Origin: Gonocerus acuteangulatus
Lineage: Eukaryota; Arthropoda; Insecta; Hemiptera; Coreidae
Length of the DNA stretch: 64,000 bases
Assembly (NCBI GenBank): GCA_946811695.1
Contig: OX328126.1
Coordinates: forward strand, 81,583,214-81,647,213
Direction of reading: 5' to 3'
The stretch's first letter is position 1, and each line of letters starts with the position of its first letter. This document shows positions 1 to 9,762 of this stretch, piece after piece. The position numbers were made by a program, and so were the translations under genes. Below the pieces are notes generated by a model. The model had not been told where the DNA came from. It ran no database searches and was given only the letters and a program-made list of their open reading frames with translations.

Positions 1-435
1 AACAGAACAAACAAATTTGAAGCTTTAAGCACTTATTTCTCCGATTGACATCGCCTAATCGAAAATTGCTTCGGAATCTTTTTTGTAGAGCATTTATTAA
101 GCTTTTGAATGGTTATGTTCCGCTTACCAATATTCCCAACCGTTTTCGAGATATTGAAGAAAATACACCAAGTTCCTAATGCATTTCATGTCTAAAAAAA
201 TATTTTATTCTCATCCTTCCTTAACTCCAAACGTAACCAAAATTAAAAAAATTTTGTTTACATGAATTTCAATCATGCAGAAAATATTGCAATGAATCCC
301 ATGATTCTAAGTGCCCAAACCAAAAACTTGATTCAACAAATGATTCATTCATTTTCCTCACTTTTCTCGAAAACAGTTAAAGCTATCACCTTAAAAATGG
401 CTTCATTCGTTTTTATAGGTGAGTATATATTTATA

Positions 436-1207
436 AAGTGCGTCACGCAGGAGCTGCATAAGCACTTTCCTCAGAATTTTTGTAGTGTATACTACATTAC
501 TGTAAATAATGTAGTATACATTATTATACTTAATAATTTGCTGTAAATAACCTATATAAATAAAGTAAAAACGTGAATAATTCTGCCCATTTACATTTCT
601 TATAAGAACTGTTCAATTATTAATTTTGTAAATAATTTTCTTCCAGGGTTATGTTAATACATGATACTGTACTATTTAATAAATACACAAAAACTTCATT
701 TTCCGTCTTTTGATCTGCCGCAGCAACAGGATACAGTCCCCCTAGTGGGAGATAGCGCTCCTCGCGGTGCGTTTGGGAACCTACGTCTGGCCGGTTAATT
801 CTAATGAAACAGAGTTTAAAGTAAACCCGCCTTCCCAATAGACCGATTTACTTCATTTTTACAACACTTCTTTCTCAGGAGTTAGTACTTTAGGTCCGGA
901 GTAACCCCCCCCCCCCTCCTAATAAACCGATTTAGTTTATTTTTGCAACGTATGTCTCTCTTTAGATCAACACAACGAATACCGAGTTTCGTTGAAATAT
1001 AACAAAAACTACGGCTGTCATGGTCAAATTAGTGTTTTGGGTCGGGGATAAACCCCCCCTCCCGATGGACCGATTTTGGTGGTTCACGAACTTGTTCAAT
1101 CGTTTGCTAATTGAACGCTATATACCACGTTTCGTGAAGAAAAAACAAAAACTCTGGCCGCTATCGTGTTAACAGACACATATATATGTATATATATATA
1201 TATATGC

Positions 1208-1274
<67 letters not shown>

Positions 1275-1392
1275 AACGGGGGTCATTTTCGGTGTTTACT
1301 AGGTAGGATCGATGGGGATTTGAAGGAATTTTTCAAAAATTCCGTCATGAGTCCAACCTCAATAGCTACTTTCCATCGGAGGAAAGTGCTAA
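436..1392 (+). mobile_element. Family B hairpin-ended element (complete copy)
   Basis: It starts with AAGTGCGTCACGCAGGAGCT and carries AGCACTTTCCTC just inside the 5' end. It ends in a hairpin, CTTTCCATCGGAGGAAAG, followed by TGCTAA. The 5' subterminal AGCACTTTCC is the inverse of the 3' GGAAAGTGCT. A TA microsatellite lies near the 3' end (1181-1271). The same ends occur in reverse at 50567-51377. It is inserted in a family A element, whose sequence resumes at 1393. No coding capacity. Confidence 0.6.
1181..1271. repeat. TA-rich microsatellite inside family B element
   Basis: Almost uninterrupted TA dinucleotides with occasional TG/CA interruptions. Confidence 0.95.
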
Positions 1393-1545
1393 AACAGGTA
1401 CTTGCAAGCATATGAAGTAAGCATAACGATTTTTTTCCCACGAATATCGCTCCAAGAACCATGTTCCAGTGGACGGATTCTGCTGGTTCACGAACTTGAC
1501 CTTTCACATTAGACGAAAGAGTTTTGTACCAAATTTCATCAAAAT

Positions 1546-1591
1546 CGGACCATTATTGAGGCCGGGAAAGAGCGGCCTCAATAATGGTCCG
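1546..1591. repeat. Perfect 19-bp inverted repeat (hairpin), 8-nt loop
   Basis: Arms CGGACCATTATTGAGGCCG at 1546-1564 and its exact reverse complement at 1573-1591, with loop GGAAAGAG. The left arm is the usual family A stretch that follows 'TTTCATCAAAAT'; the right arm is its mirror, leading straight into a TA run. It is a short version of the larger microsatellite-centred palindromes at 27180-27345 and 46771-47277. Confidence 0.9.
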
Positions 1592-1845
1592 ATATATATA
1601 TATACACAAATTTGAACCACCGTTATTTTCGTTCTGAAACGTAAAATTTTCTAGTCGGCACATCGGGATTGTTTCATGAGGTCAACCTTATAAGCGGGGT
1701 TCCTGCCTATGAAGGGAGGGAGGAACCGCGCTAAAAACGACGGAATGCGTTGAACTTTTTTTCAGACCTTTAATATTTAAGTTGACTGAGATATACAAAT
1801 TTTGGGTAGGGTGGGAGTTATATAAGGGTGGAAATTATATAAAAA

Positions 1846-2577
1846 AACATTCGTCACGCAGGAGCTGCATAGCTATGAATATTCCTCAGAAGTTAGGAAG
1901 TGCAGGAAAGTATCCTGATTAATTTGTTGAAATAAAAAATAATTTATTTGAAATTTTAAAGTCCATTATAATTAACTCAGAATTTTAGGACGGATTATCT
2001 ATAGGACACCTCCCTTTTCTAGCCAGGATAGGGCTGATGCCTTTTCACCAGAAAAGCCACTACTCCTAGTGGGAATCGAACCCACGACCCTTGGCGCGGA
2101 GCGTTTAGTCCTCATGCCTTTAACACACACGGCCACCGGGCCTCCAAAAAACAAATACATGATTAGATATGACCTTTCATATTTATAATGACCGACTCAA
2201 TTATTTTTTTAATCATTTTTTATTTGCGTTTTGTCTTTGCGAGCGTTTTTTATTTATTTTTTTCGTTTTTTTATAGTTCTTGAGGAATCGGATACAGCGC
2301 CTCTAGTGGTAGACATCATAACTAATCTTGATGTTTCGCGGTTTAATTCAATTTGAACATATTACTGAATACGGAGTAAACCCAAAGTCTTAATGAACGA
2401 TTTAGTTTCATGAACCTACATATTTCTCTTTAGATACTCGTAACGTATTCCAAGCTTCCTTACAATACAACTATACGACCGGTATGAGCAAATTAGTAAT
2501 TTGTTTCCCCCCCCACCTTCTGCTGGTTATCAAACTCGTTCAGTCGTTTGCTAGTGGAATGGTTTAATCAATAACAT
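1846..2577 (+). mobile_element. Family B element fragment with nested SINE, cut by the gypsy insertion
   Basis: It opens with CGTCACGCAGGAGCTGCAT, the family B 5' terminus. It continues past a SINE (1938-2145) into family B interior sequence at about 2270-2572 (motifs such as TCGTTCAGTCGTTTGCTA). The LTR element at 2578 interrupts it. Its 3' end is not recognised to the right of that element. Confidence 0.45.
1938..2145 (-). mobile_element. tRNA-derived SINE
   Basis: Read on the minus strand from 2145, the head starts GGAGGCCCGGTGGCCGTG and contains an A-box-like segment and a B box GGGTTCGATTCC (about 2069-2081 on the plus strand as GGGAATCGAACCC). This resembles a tRNA-Ser/Leu head with a long variable arm. 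The body matches a second copy at 12404-12622. The acceptor stem does not close as in a functional tRNA, so I call it a SINE. Confidence 0.75.
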
Positions 2578-2678
2578 TGTATAATAATAAGAACAACCTC
2601 ACTGCTTGAGATGTGTTTGTTAACTAACTTAACAAGGCTATCTGTAATTAGAACAGCTGGCATATAACATATGTAACA
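2578..2678 (-). repeat. 3' LTR of the Mag-like element
   Basis: 101 bp, identical to 14621-14721 at every position, TG...CA termini, preceded by target duplication AACAT at 2573-2577. Confidence 0.92.
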
Positions 2679-2690
2679 TGTACCCTTTTT
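2679..2690 (-). other. Polypurine tract next to the 3' LTR
   Basis: Minus-strand AAAAAGGGTACA directly abuts the LTR. This is the expected place and composition for plus-strand priming, although it is short and not purely purine. Confidence 0.55.
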
Positions 2691-2741
2691 ATTAACAATT
2701 TAGAGGGACATCTAACTATTAAAATAATAATACAAATTAGC

Positions 2742-5570
2742 TTAATCTATTTTCACTTTAAGGTGAATCCTATTTCGCCTATAAACGCCTCCATCAGGAG
2801 TCTTCACCAGATAGGACCTTGGTTCAGGGAGTTTCTTAATAATTGTCCCTTCTATCCACTTTAGACCTTTCTTCCCCAGATCTCCTCTCATCTATTATAA
2901 TAATATACCTGTTTCTTCTGATTCTGATGAAGGATCCTTCGAAGGAAGTTTCGTCCTCAATTTCCTCTTCATCAGGACCTCTGCTGGTGATGGCTGGTCT
3001 GCCTTCGGAGTTGCATTGTAACTAAGGACGATGTAGAATAAAGCAGTTTCAGAACTAGCTTCCTTGATGAGAGTCTTGATTGTCTGAACTTGTCTTTCAG
3101 CCATTCCATTCGAACGGGGATAATGTGGGCTTGATTTCTTCAGTGAAATACCCCATTTCTTGAGAAACTCTCTGAAACTTGCAGAATCAAAAGGTGGACC
3201 ATTGTCTGAAAAAATCTCTAAAGGCAAACCATGGGATGAAAATATTGATTCTAGAGCGGATTTTACATGATATGCATTCTTTTGTGCTAATTTTTGAAGC
3301 TGAACAAATTTTGAAAAGTAGTCCACAACGATAATGTAGTCTTTAGAATTTACAGAAAGCAAGTCTATGCCAATTTTCATCCAGGGTCTGGAAGGAATTT
3401 CATGAGGAATGAGTGGTTCGGAAGTATTAGCTTTCCCAAACTGCTGGCACTGAAAGCACCTCTGGATGACATCTTGCAGGTGATCACGCAGCCCTGTCCA
3501 GTAGACAGATTCTTGAGCACGACGAGTACAGCTGTTTATGCCTTGGTGGCATTCGTGTAACTCGTGTAGTAATTTTCGTCTTAGAGTTTTAGGAATTACC
3601 AGTCTTCTTCCGAAAAATAGCAATCCATCCTGCTCAGTAATTTCCGTCTTGTGCTGGTAATAAGGTCTCACTTCTATCTTGACTGAGTTCTTGTGTTCTG
3701 GCCAACCGTTCTTGACGTAGTGCTTGAAAATCTTCAGTTCTTCATCCTGCTCTGTTTCTTTCAGGAATGTTTCCAAGTCTTCTTCTGATGCCACAAGAAC
3801 TGAGTCAATCTGGCAGTGGTCCAAGTATTCAGTTTCAATTTCGGTTTGTTCAGGAGCTCTTAATAAGGTGTCTGGAATCGTCATTTCCTTGCCGGGAATA
3901 TATTTGAGAGTTATTCTATACCTCAGAAGTTTGATGACCATCCTTTGCAGCCTAGGAGAAAGACTATCCAAAAGTTTGTTGATGATCCCTAGAAGTGGCT
4001 TTTGATCCGTCAGCACTGTTATGTCTCTGCCATAAAGATAAAATTGGAATCGCTCACAGGCTGCGACTATAGCTAGAAGTTCTTTCTCTATCTGCGAATA
4101 ACGTTGTTGAGCAGATTTGAGTGACGTGGAACAGTATGATACTGGATGTCTATCTTGCAACAGAACTCCACCAAGACCGTAGTGGCTTGCTTCTGTTGCT
4201 ACCGTAACCTCTTTTGATGGATCGAAGAGTGACAAAACTGGATAGTTTACTAGAGTGTTCTTCAGAGAATCGAAGCATTTTTGTTGAGGTCCTTCTTTCT
4301 CCCAAGTCCAATGGGTATCTTTTTTCAAAAGATCCCTCAATATTGATGATTTATTTGCTAAATTTGGAATAAATTTATGTAAGTAGTTAACCATGCCGAG
4401 AAACGTTTGCAATTCTTTCTTCGATGTAGGTTTTTTCATTTTGAGAATAGCTGAAATCTTGTTTTCATCTGGCTCTATTCCATTATTTGATATATTATGT
4501 CCAAGAAATTTAACCTTTTTCTGTGCTAATTGGAGTTTATTTTTGTTGAATCTTATATTATGAATGCGAGCTTTTTCGAAGAATGCTTCCAGTCTCTGAT
4601 TATGCTCCTCTAATGTCCTTCCGAATATCAAGGTGTCGTCTACATATACTATTACCCCGCTGAGACCTTCAATCACTGTGTTCATGTAACGCTGAAAAAC
4701 CTCGGATGCGGAACTGATCCCGAAGTGTAACCTCTTGAAACGGAATCTGCCAAAAGGTGTAGCGACCGTGCATAGTTTTGAGCTGGCTTCATCTAAAGGC
4801 ATTGTGTGGAAGGCACTAGATACATCAATCAGAGTGAAATACCTGGCCCCATGAAGCTGTGAGAGTGTATCGTCGACAGTTGGGATCTCATTGTACTCTC
4901 TCATGATGTGTTTGTTGAGAGCTCTAGGATCCATGCATATTCTAACTGATTTGTCTGGTTTCTCTACCACAACAATAGGATGAACCCAATCTGTAGGTTC
5001 GTGGACCCTCTCGATAATGCCCAGAGATTCCATGAGATTTAAGGTATTTTTGACTTTATTCTGGAGTGCTAAAGGGATTCTTCTAGTTCTAGCAATGACT
5101 GGACAAGCTCCAGGTCGAAGGCGGACATGGTAGGGTTCTTTCTGACAACCCACTCCCTCGAAGAGGTCAATATAAAGTTTCACAATGTCATGTGCATTCG
5201 AGATTTCGGAGGAAAGTGAATGGTTCAGTGTATCTATTCTTTTAATAAGATTTAAATCTACTGACGATTGCAAGCCAAGAATAGGTTGGCACTCATCATC
5301 GATTAAATAAAATAAGAATTCTTTTTTAAATTTTCTGGATGAGCACTCCAAGAGGCAGGTCCCATTGATTTTTAATTTATGTTTTGTAAAGCTAATTAAA
5401 CTATTTGTAGTTCTCTTTACTTTTGGTTTTGATTCTAATTTTAGAAATATATGGTACGGCAAGATGTTGGCAGCACTGCCAGTATCAATTTTAAAAGGAA
5501 TTTGTATATTTTGTACTTTTAAAGGTGATTGTGTTGCCGAAAGGCTGTGTTTACTTAGTGCTCTCGTTTA
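2742..5570 (-). pseudogene. pol: Mag-like pol: protease, reverse transcriptase, RNase H, integrase
   Basis: The minus-strand frame opens upstream of the retropepsin active site DTGS (about 5479-5490); the nominal start at 5462 lies just inside the protease and is only a TTG. RT follows, with PLDEASSKLC and the catalytic box YVDD. RNase H follows, where the usual TDAS has become TEAS. The integrase shows a zinc-binding H/H/C/C region, then D, D and E of the DDE triad (IGIDLLSV, FSDNGPPF, GMAERQVQT). At about 2895 two consecutive stop codons (TAA TAG) interrupt the frame. The same frame then continues through the integrase C-terminus (EPRSYLVKTPDGGVYRRNRI) to a stop at 2742-2744. Upstream the frame meets a stop near 5570, close to the junction with the LINE. 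Not functional as it stands. Confidence 0.88.
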
Positions 5571-5599
5571 TATTGCTATTTATTTGAGTCAAAAGGTGT

Positions 5600-7081
5600 T
5601 ATGACGGGTGTGAAAAGACTGGCCGAGACCCGTCCTCGGATTAGGAAGCTAGATATATCCTCGGCCGCGAAAATTCTGTCTAAAAGTGCGGAAAATATTA
5701 GAGGCGATTGAAACCTAACCTCAACAGAAGAACCGGCCAAAACAGGTGATATGAATTTTCTATCTCACATATTCCCTGAGGTGACTGTTATAGAGCCAGG
5801 TAGCAGTAACCTCAATTCTATCCTTCCCATCGTAACCAATGGCGAGTAACTTCCAATCAACACAGACAGTCTCGACTCAATGGACGCTCAATCATTCGAA
5901 GAACCTAAACCCAAGAGAAATAGATATGCCCGAATAATAACTCCTGTGGTAGTTAAGACTCTGACTAATAATAGATTTTTCCCATTGTCTGAAATACAAA
6001 CTGAAGATGATACTATTCCTATTTCTACTTCTTCCCCGATTCAAAAACCGAAACCAAACAGACAACAGACCAGATATTTCAACCGAACAGCTGACATCCC
6101 TGAGAGTCCCCAGTCTCCTAAAATTCCGCCTATTTTTGTTGTTGTGTCTGACAATCACGAAAACGCATTCATAGACAGCAAACAGCTAGTTGCAGATCTT
6201 GGACGACTGAAATATTAAATATTTTTTAATTTCTAGCCCCGACAGAACATTTTCTGCTGTAGTACGAGGCTTGCCCTTCAACGTCTCCGAGGATGATGTC
6301 CTAGATGACTTGAAGAGGCGAGGCTACCCAGTACAGAGAGCCACGAGGCTCTATAATAAAGATAGATTTCCCACACCTTTAGTTGCCATTGAGCTGGATA
6401 ATAATGAGAAAGGCAAATCTGTTCTAGAATTAAATAGGCTGTGTAATATGGTTGTTACCGTTGAAACCCGACGCCGATCCGGGCGTCCCGTTCAATGTGG
6501 GAACTGTTTACAGATTGGTCATACTAAAAAGCACTGCCGACTGGATCCTAAGTGTGCGAAATGTGCAGGAGACCATCCCCTTTCTCTTTGCACTGACCGA
6601 TCCACTGCTGCCAAATGTGCAAACTGTGATGGTAACCACAGTGCAAGATACAGGGGATGTCAAGTGTACTTAAATCACGAAAAGTCTCGCACAAGACGGT
6701 TTGCTGCATCACGTACTCAACCACAAGAAAACACCATACACCATAACACGCATAATACCACATCATCCACCACACAGGACAAAAAACACCAAACCTCCTC
6801 CCCGGAGGCTCCGCGACCTAACGTCTGGACAGAGAGAGAAAATCTACGAACATCACAGACAAAACAGGACGAAACTACAGAACAAACATTCGACATTTCT
6901 AAATTCGTGACGACTCTCATAAAGCCGTTCTTACCCCAAATTAAAACATTTTTCACCAAATTATTGTCTTCAATTTTTACATCTAAAAATAGACTTTTCT
7001 AATTTAACTTCTTACCAAAACCTAACCCTACTAAATTGGAACGCCGCGGGACTAACGAACCGCGTAAACTTGCTGACTGAC
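5600..7081 (+). mobile_element. Jockey LINE 5' fragment (duplicated copy, ends at duplication junction)
   Basis: Covers the LINE 5' region, ORF1 and the first residues of ORF2 (WNAAGL motif), then is cut at 7081 where gypsy pol sequence restarts. Its 5' boundary with gypsy lies around 5580-5610 and cannot be fixed from the sequence alone. Confidence 0.75.
5880..7002 (+). pseudogene. Jockey LINE ORF1 (gag-like nucleic-acid-binding protein), copy 1
   Basis: Nucleic-acid chaperone/RNP protein of a Jockey-type LINE. It is read in two pieces: 5880-6218 (112 codons, ATG start) and 6271-7002, which lacks its own convincing start. Between them the frame shifts, ending in LGRLKY and a stop, then resuming around RTFSAVVRGLPF. 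The second piece has three zinc knuckles: CGNCLQIGHTKKHC, CAKCAGDHPLSLC and CANCDGNHSARYRGC. A Ser/Thr/Gln-rich tail follows. The lesion is shared by both duplicated copies, so it is older than the duplication. Confidence 0.85.
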
Positions 7082-7090
7082 ATCGTCCTT

Positions 7091-8329
7091 ATCCCTCAAT
7101 ATTGATGATTTATTTGCTAAATTTGGAATAAATTTATGTAAGTAGTTAACCATGCCGAGAAACGTTTGCAATTCTTTCTTCGATGTAGGTTTTTTCATTT
7201 TGAGAATAGCTGAAATCTTGTTTTCATCTGGCTCTATTCCATTATTTGATATATTATGTCCAAGAAATTTAACCTTTTTCTGTGCTAATTGGAGTTTATT
7301 TTTGTTGAATCTTATATTATGAATGCGAGCTTTTTCGAAGAATGCTTCCAGTCTCTGATTATGCTCCTCTAATGTCCTTCCGAATATCAAGGTGTCGTCT
7401 ACATATACTATTACCCCGCTGAGACCTTCAATCACTGTGTTCATGTAACGCTGAAAAACCTCGGATGCGGAACTGATCCCGAAGTGTAACCTCTTGAAAC
7501 GGAATCTGCCAAAAGGTGTAGCGACCGTGCATAGTTTTGAGCTGGCTTCATCTAAAGGCATTGTGTGGAAGGCACTAGATACATCAATCAGAGTGAAATA
7601 CCTGGCCCCATGAAGCTGTGAGAGTGTATCGTCGACAGTTGGGATCTCATTGTACTCTCTCATGATGTGTTTGTTGAGAGCTCTAGGATCCATGCATATT
7701 CTAACTGATTTGTCTGGTTTCTCTACCACAACAATAGGATGAACCCAATCTGTAGGTTCGTGGACCCTCTCGATAATGCCCAGAGATTCCATGAGATTTA
7801 AGGTATTTTTGACTTTATTCTGGAGTGCTAAAGGGATTCTTCTAGTTCTAGCAATGACTGGACAAGCTCCAGGTCGAAGGCGGACATGGTAGGGTTCTTT
7901 CTGACAACCCACTCCCTCGAAGAGGTCAATATAAAGTTTCACAATGTCATGTGCATTCGAGATTTCGGAGGAAAGTGAATGGTTCAGTGTATCTATTCTT
8001 TTAATAAGATTTAAATCTACTGACGATTGCAAGCCAAGAATAGGTTGGCACTCATCATCGATTAAATAAAATAAGAATTCTTTTTTAAATTTTCTGGATG
8101 AGCACTCCAAGAGGCAGGTCCCATTGATTTTTAATTTATGTTTTGTAAAGCTAATTAAACTATTTGTAGTTCTCTTTACTTTTGGTTTTGATTCTAATTT
8201 TAGAAATATATGGTACGGCAAGATGTTGGCAGCACTGCCAGTATCAATTTTAAAAGGAATTTGTATATTTTGTATTTTTAAAGGTGATTGTGTTGCCGAA
8301 AGGCTGTGTTTACTTAGTGCTCTCGTTTA
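7091..8329 (-). pseudogene. Duplicated N-terminal part of gypsy pol (protease to mid RT)
   Basis: The minus-strand frame 8221-7052 repeats the first ~377 residues of the pol reading frame at 2742-5570, including DTGS just upstream of its nominal start and YVDD. It then leaves the pol sequence at the duplication junction and ends after about a dozen unrelated residues. It has no LTR, RNase H or integrase. Confidence 0.88.
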
Positions 8330-8638
8330 TATTGCTATTTATTTGAGTCAAAAGGTGTTATGACGGGTGTGAAAAGACTGGCCGAGACCCGTCCTCGGAT
8401 TAGGAAGCTAGATATATCCTCGGCCGCGAAAATTCTGTCTAAAAGTGCGGAAAATATTAGAGGCGATTGAAACCTAACCTCAACAGAAGAACCGGCCAAA
8501 ACAGGTGATATGAATTTTCTATCTCACATATTCCCTGAGGTGACTGTTATAGAGCCAGGTAGCAGTAACCTCAATTCTATCCTTCCCATCGTAACCAATG
8601 GCGAGTAACTTCCAATCAACACAGACAGTCTCGACTCA

Positions 8639-9761
8639 ATGGACGCTCAATCATTCGAAGAACCTAAACCCAAGAGAAATAGATATGCCCGAATAATAAC
8701 TCCTGTGGTAGTTAAGACTCTGACTAATAATAGATTTTTCCCATTGTCTGAAATACAAACTGAAGATGATACTATTCCTATTTCTACTTCTTCCCCGATT
8801 CAAAAACCGAAACCAAACAGACAACAGACCAGACATTTCAACCGAACAGCTGACATCCCTGAGAGTCCCCAGTCTCCTAAAATTCCGCCTATTTTTGTTG
8901 TTGTGTCTGACAATCACGAAAACGCATTCATAGACAGCAAACAGCTAGTTGCAGATCTTGGACGACTGAAATATTAAATATTTTTTAATTTCTAGCCCCG
9001 ACAGAACATTTTCTGCTGTAGTACGAGGCTTGCCCTTCAACGTCTCCGAGGATGATGTCCTAGATGACTTGAAGAGGCGAAGCTACCCAGTACAGAGAGC
9101 CACGAGGCTCTATAATAAAGATAGATTTCCCACACCTTTAGTTGCCATTGAGCTGGATAATAATGAGAAAGGCAAATCTGTTCTAGAATTAAATAGGCTG
9201 TGTAATATGGTTGTTACCGTTGAAACCCGACGCCGATCCGGGCGTCCCGTTCAATGTGGGAACTGTTTACAGATTGGTCATACTAAAAAGCACTGCCGAC
9301 TGGATCCTAAGTGTGCGAAATGTGCAGGAGACCATCCCCTTTCTCTTTGCACTGACCGATCCACTGCTGCCAAATGTGCAAACTGTGATGGTAACCACAG
9401 TGCAAGATACAGGGGATGTCAAGTGTACTTAAATCACGAAAAGTCTCGCACAAGACGGTTTGCTGCATCACGTACTCAACCACAAGAAAACACCATACAC
9501 CATAACACGCATAATACCACATCATCCACCACACAGGACAAAAAACACCAAACCTCCTCCCCGGAGGCTCCGCGACCTAACGTCTGGACAGAGAGAGAAA
9601 ATCTACGAACATCACAGACAAAACAGGACGAAACTACAGAACAAACATTCGACATTTCTAAATTCGTGACGACTCTCATAAAGCCGTTCTTACCCCAAAT
9701 TAAAACATTTTTCACCAAATTATTGTCTTCAATTTTTACATCTAAAAATAGACTTTTCTAA
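8639..9761 (+). pseudogene. Jockey LINE ORF1, copy 2
   Basis: Duplicate of 5880-7002. Frame pieces 8639-8977 and 9030-9761 carry the same frame break between them, and the three CCHC knuckles are intact in the second piece. Residue differences from copy 1 are one Tyr to His in the first piece and one Gly to Ser near the start of the second. It ends just before ORF2, with which it overlaps or abuts. Confidence 0.85.
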
Positions 9762-9762
9762 T

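Larger units (their letters stand above)
1..1734 (+). mobile_element. Family A hairpin-ended element, 5' end outside window, interrupted by family B copy
   Basis: Positions 1-435 and 1393-1734 together match the interior and 3' end of family A copies elsewhere in the window (for example 17200-18424 and the reverse strand of 55030-56260). The 3' end is a hairpin at about 1695-1730 followed by CTAA, ending near 1734. Family B copy 436-1392 sits between the two parts, at an A-run. No protein is encoded; the 94-codon open frame at 262-546 lies in repeat sequence. Classification as Helentron/DINE-1-like is inference. Confidence 0.6.
4332..7081. repeat. First copy of a 2.75-kb direct tandem duplication
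   Basis: Repeats at 7091-9840 with a constant offset of 2759 bases. I find only three differences by eye (5516 C/T, 6075 T/C, 6322 G/A). The unit crosses the boundary between gypsy pol and the 5' part of the Jockey LINE. Nine extra bases, ATCGTCCTT (7082-7090), separate the two copies. Confidence 0.93.

Noticed and set aside
2040..2145. Functional tRNA-Ser/Leu gene
   Set aside because: A and B boxes are present, but the acceptor stem does not pair and a homologous copy with a long body and target duplications shows that it is a SINE.
5365..5604. Plus-strand open frame of 79 codons (and its duplicate at 8124-8363)
   Set aside because: It lies antisense to the protease start of gypsy pol; the minus-strand frame has the DTGS motif.
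6548..6959. Minus-strand and shifted plus-strand frames over LINE ORF1
   Set aside because: They are shadows of the zinc-knuckle reading frame and carry no domain.
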